NCBI GenBank assembly: GCA_005879205.1
Contig: VBLD01000076.1
Span: 1 to 21,751, forward strand
Length of the DNA stretch: 21,751 bases
Origin: Deltaproteobacteria bacterium
Lineage (GTDB): Bacteria; Desulfobacterota; Binatia; DP-6
Reading direction: 5' to 3'
The notes beneath the pieces are model-generated. The model made no database searches and was not told the DNA's origin. It worked only from the letters and a program-made list of their open reading frames with translations. Every line of letters starts with the position of its first letter. Position 1 is the stretch's first letter. Shown in pieces: positions 21,688 through 21,751 of the stretch. The position numbers and the translations under genes were made by a program.

Positions 21688-21751
21688 GCGGCGACGATCT
21701 GCGCACCCTCTTCCTTCGCCACCTCTGCCAGACGTCGGCCGCGCCTCTCGG
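21684..21751 (+). CDS. Start of a probable class III aminotransferase, 3'-truncated by window edge
   Basis: The ATG at 21684 overlaps the LuxC-like stop (ATGA). The 22 residues visible include LRTLFLRHLCQTSAAPL, which resembles the typical opening of class III (ornithine/acetylornithine-type) aminotransferases (a helix, then xQTSPxPLGLEIERAEG). Only the N-terminus is seen, with no cofactor-binding residue, so the assignment rests on this similarity. If right, the three-gene cassette would carry acyl activation, reduction and transamination. Confidence 0.5.
   Translation, partial: MSGDDLRTLFLRHLCQTSAAPL

Noticed and set aside
1..21751. CRISPR arrays, tRNA or rRNA genes, insertion sequences
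   Set aside because: No spaced direct repeats, cloverleaf, transposase motifs or terminal repeat pairs were seen on reading both strands.

Overview
The window is 21.75 kb of very GC-rich DNA with dense genes, short intergenic gaps, many GTG starts and ATGA/GTGA stop-start overlaps. Outer-membrane, lipoprotein, type IV pilin and RND-exporter genes point to a Gram-negative bacterium. Two F420-type luciferase-like monooxygenases, a family III CoA-transferase, a flavin reductase and EthD domains would suit an uncultivated soil, sediment or marine lineage such as Candidatus Binatota or a deltaproteobacterium-like phylum. That placement is inference; the window holds no rRNA or other marker gene.

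Layout. 1-678: arsenic pair, the end of an ArsR repressor with a C-terminal cysteine cluster, then ArsI, a C-As lyase. 800-1299: operator-like palindromes joined to the C-terminal remnant of a DUF4143 ATPase. 1373-7143, minus strand: outer-membrane beta-barrel protein, MMPL/RND exporter with a cyclic-nucleotide-binding domain, LpqC-type esterase, and an EthD-EthD-acetyltransferase fusion. The exporter/esterase junction has broken reading frames. 7313-9521, plus strand: secreted split-barrel protein, flavin reductase, small secreted helical protein, F420-type monooxygenase. 9577-10041, minus: tandem ACT protein. 10318-13060, plus: four-gene minor pilin operon (GspH/FimT, PilV, PilW and PilX types). 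13070-17353: small secreted coiled-coil protein, small conserved-looking ORF, a monooxygenase with a Sec signal peptide, an HEMGH metalloprotease-like protein behind a good sigma70 promoter, a FabI-like reductase, a gene interrupted by an amber codon, and a membrane-anchored coiled-coil protein. 17362-17497: a large imperfect inverted repeat filling a convergent intergenic gap. 17505-19309, minus: TPR protein, small helical protein and CoA-transferase in one tight operon. 19316-end, plus: LuxE-like acyl-protein synthetase, LuxC-like acyl reductase and the first codons of a probable class III aminotransferase.

How the genes may work together. The best candidate for an unusual system is the terminal LuxE-LuxC-aminotransferase cassette. 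It would activate a carboxylic acid, reduce it to the aldehyde and possibly transaminate it to an amine; the last step is inference. The minus-strand operon around the exporter looks like an envelope export module whose pump carries a cyclic-nucleotide sensor. The 136-nt inverted repeat and the amber-interrupted gene are the clearest structures that ordinary genes do not explain.
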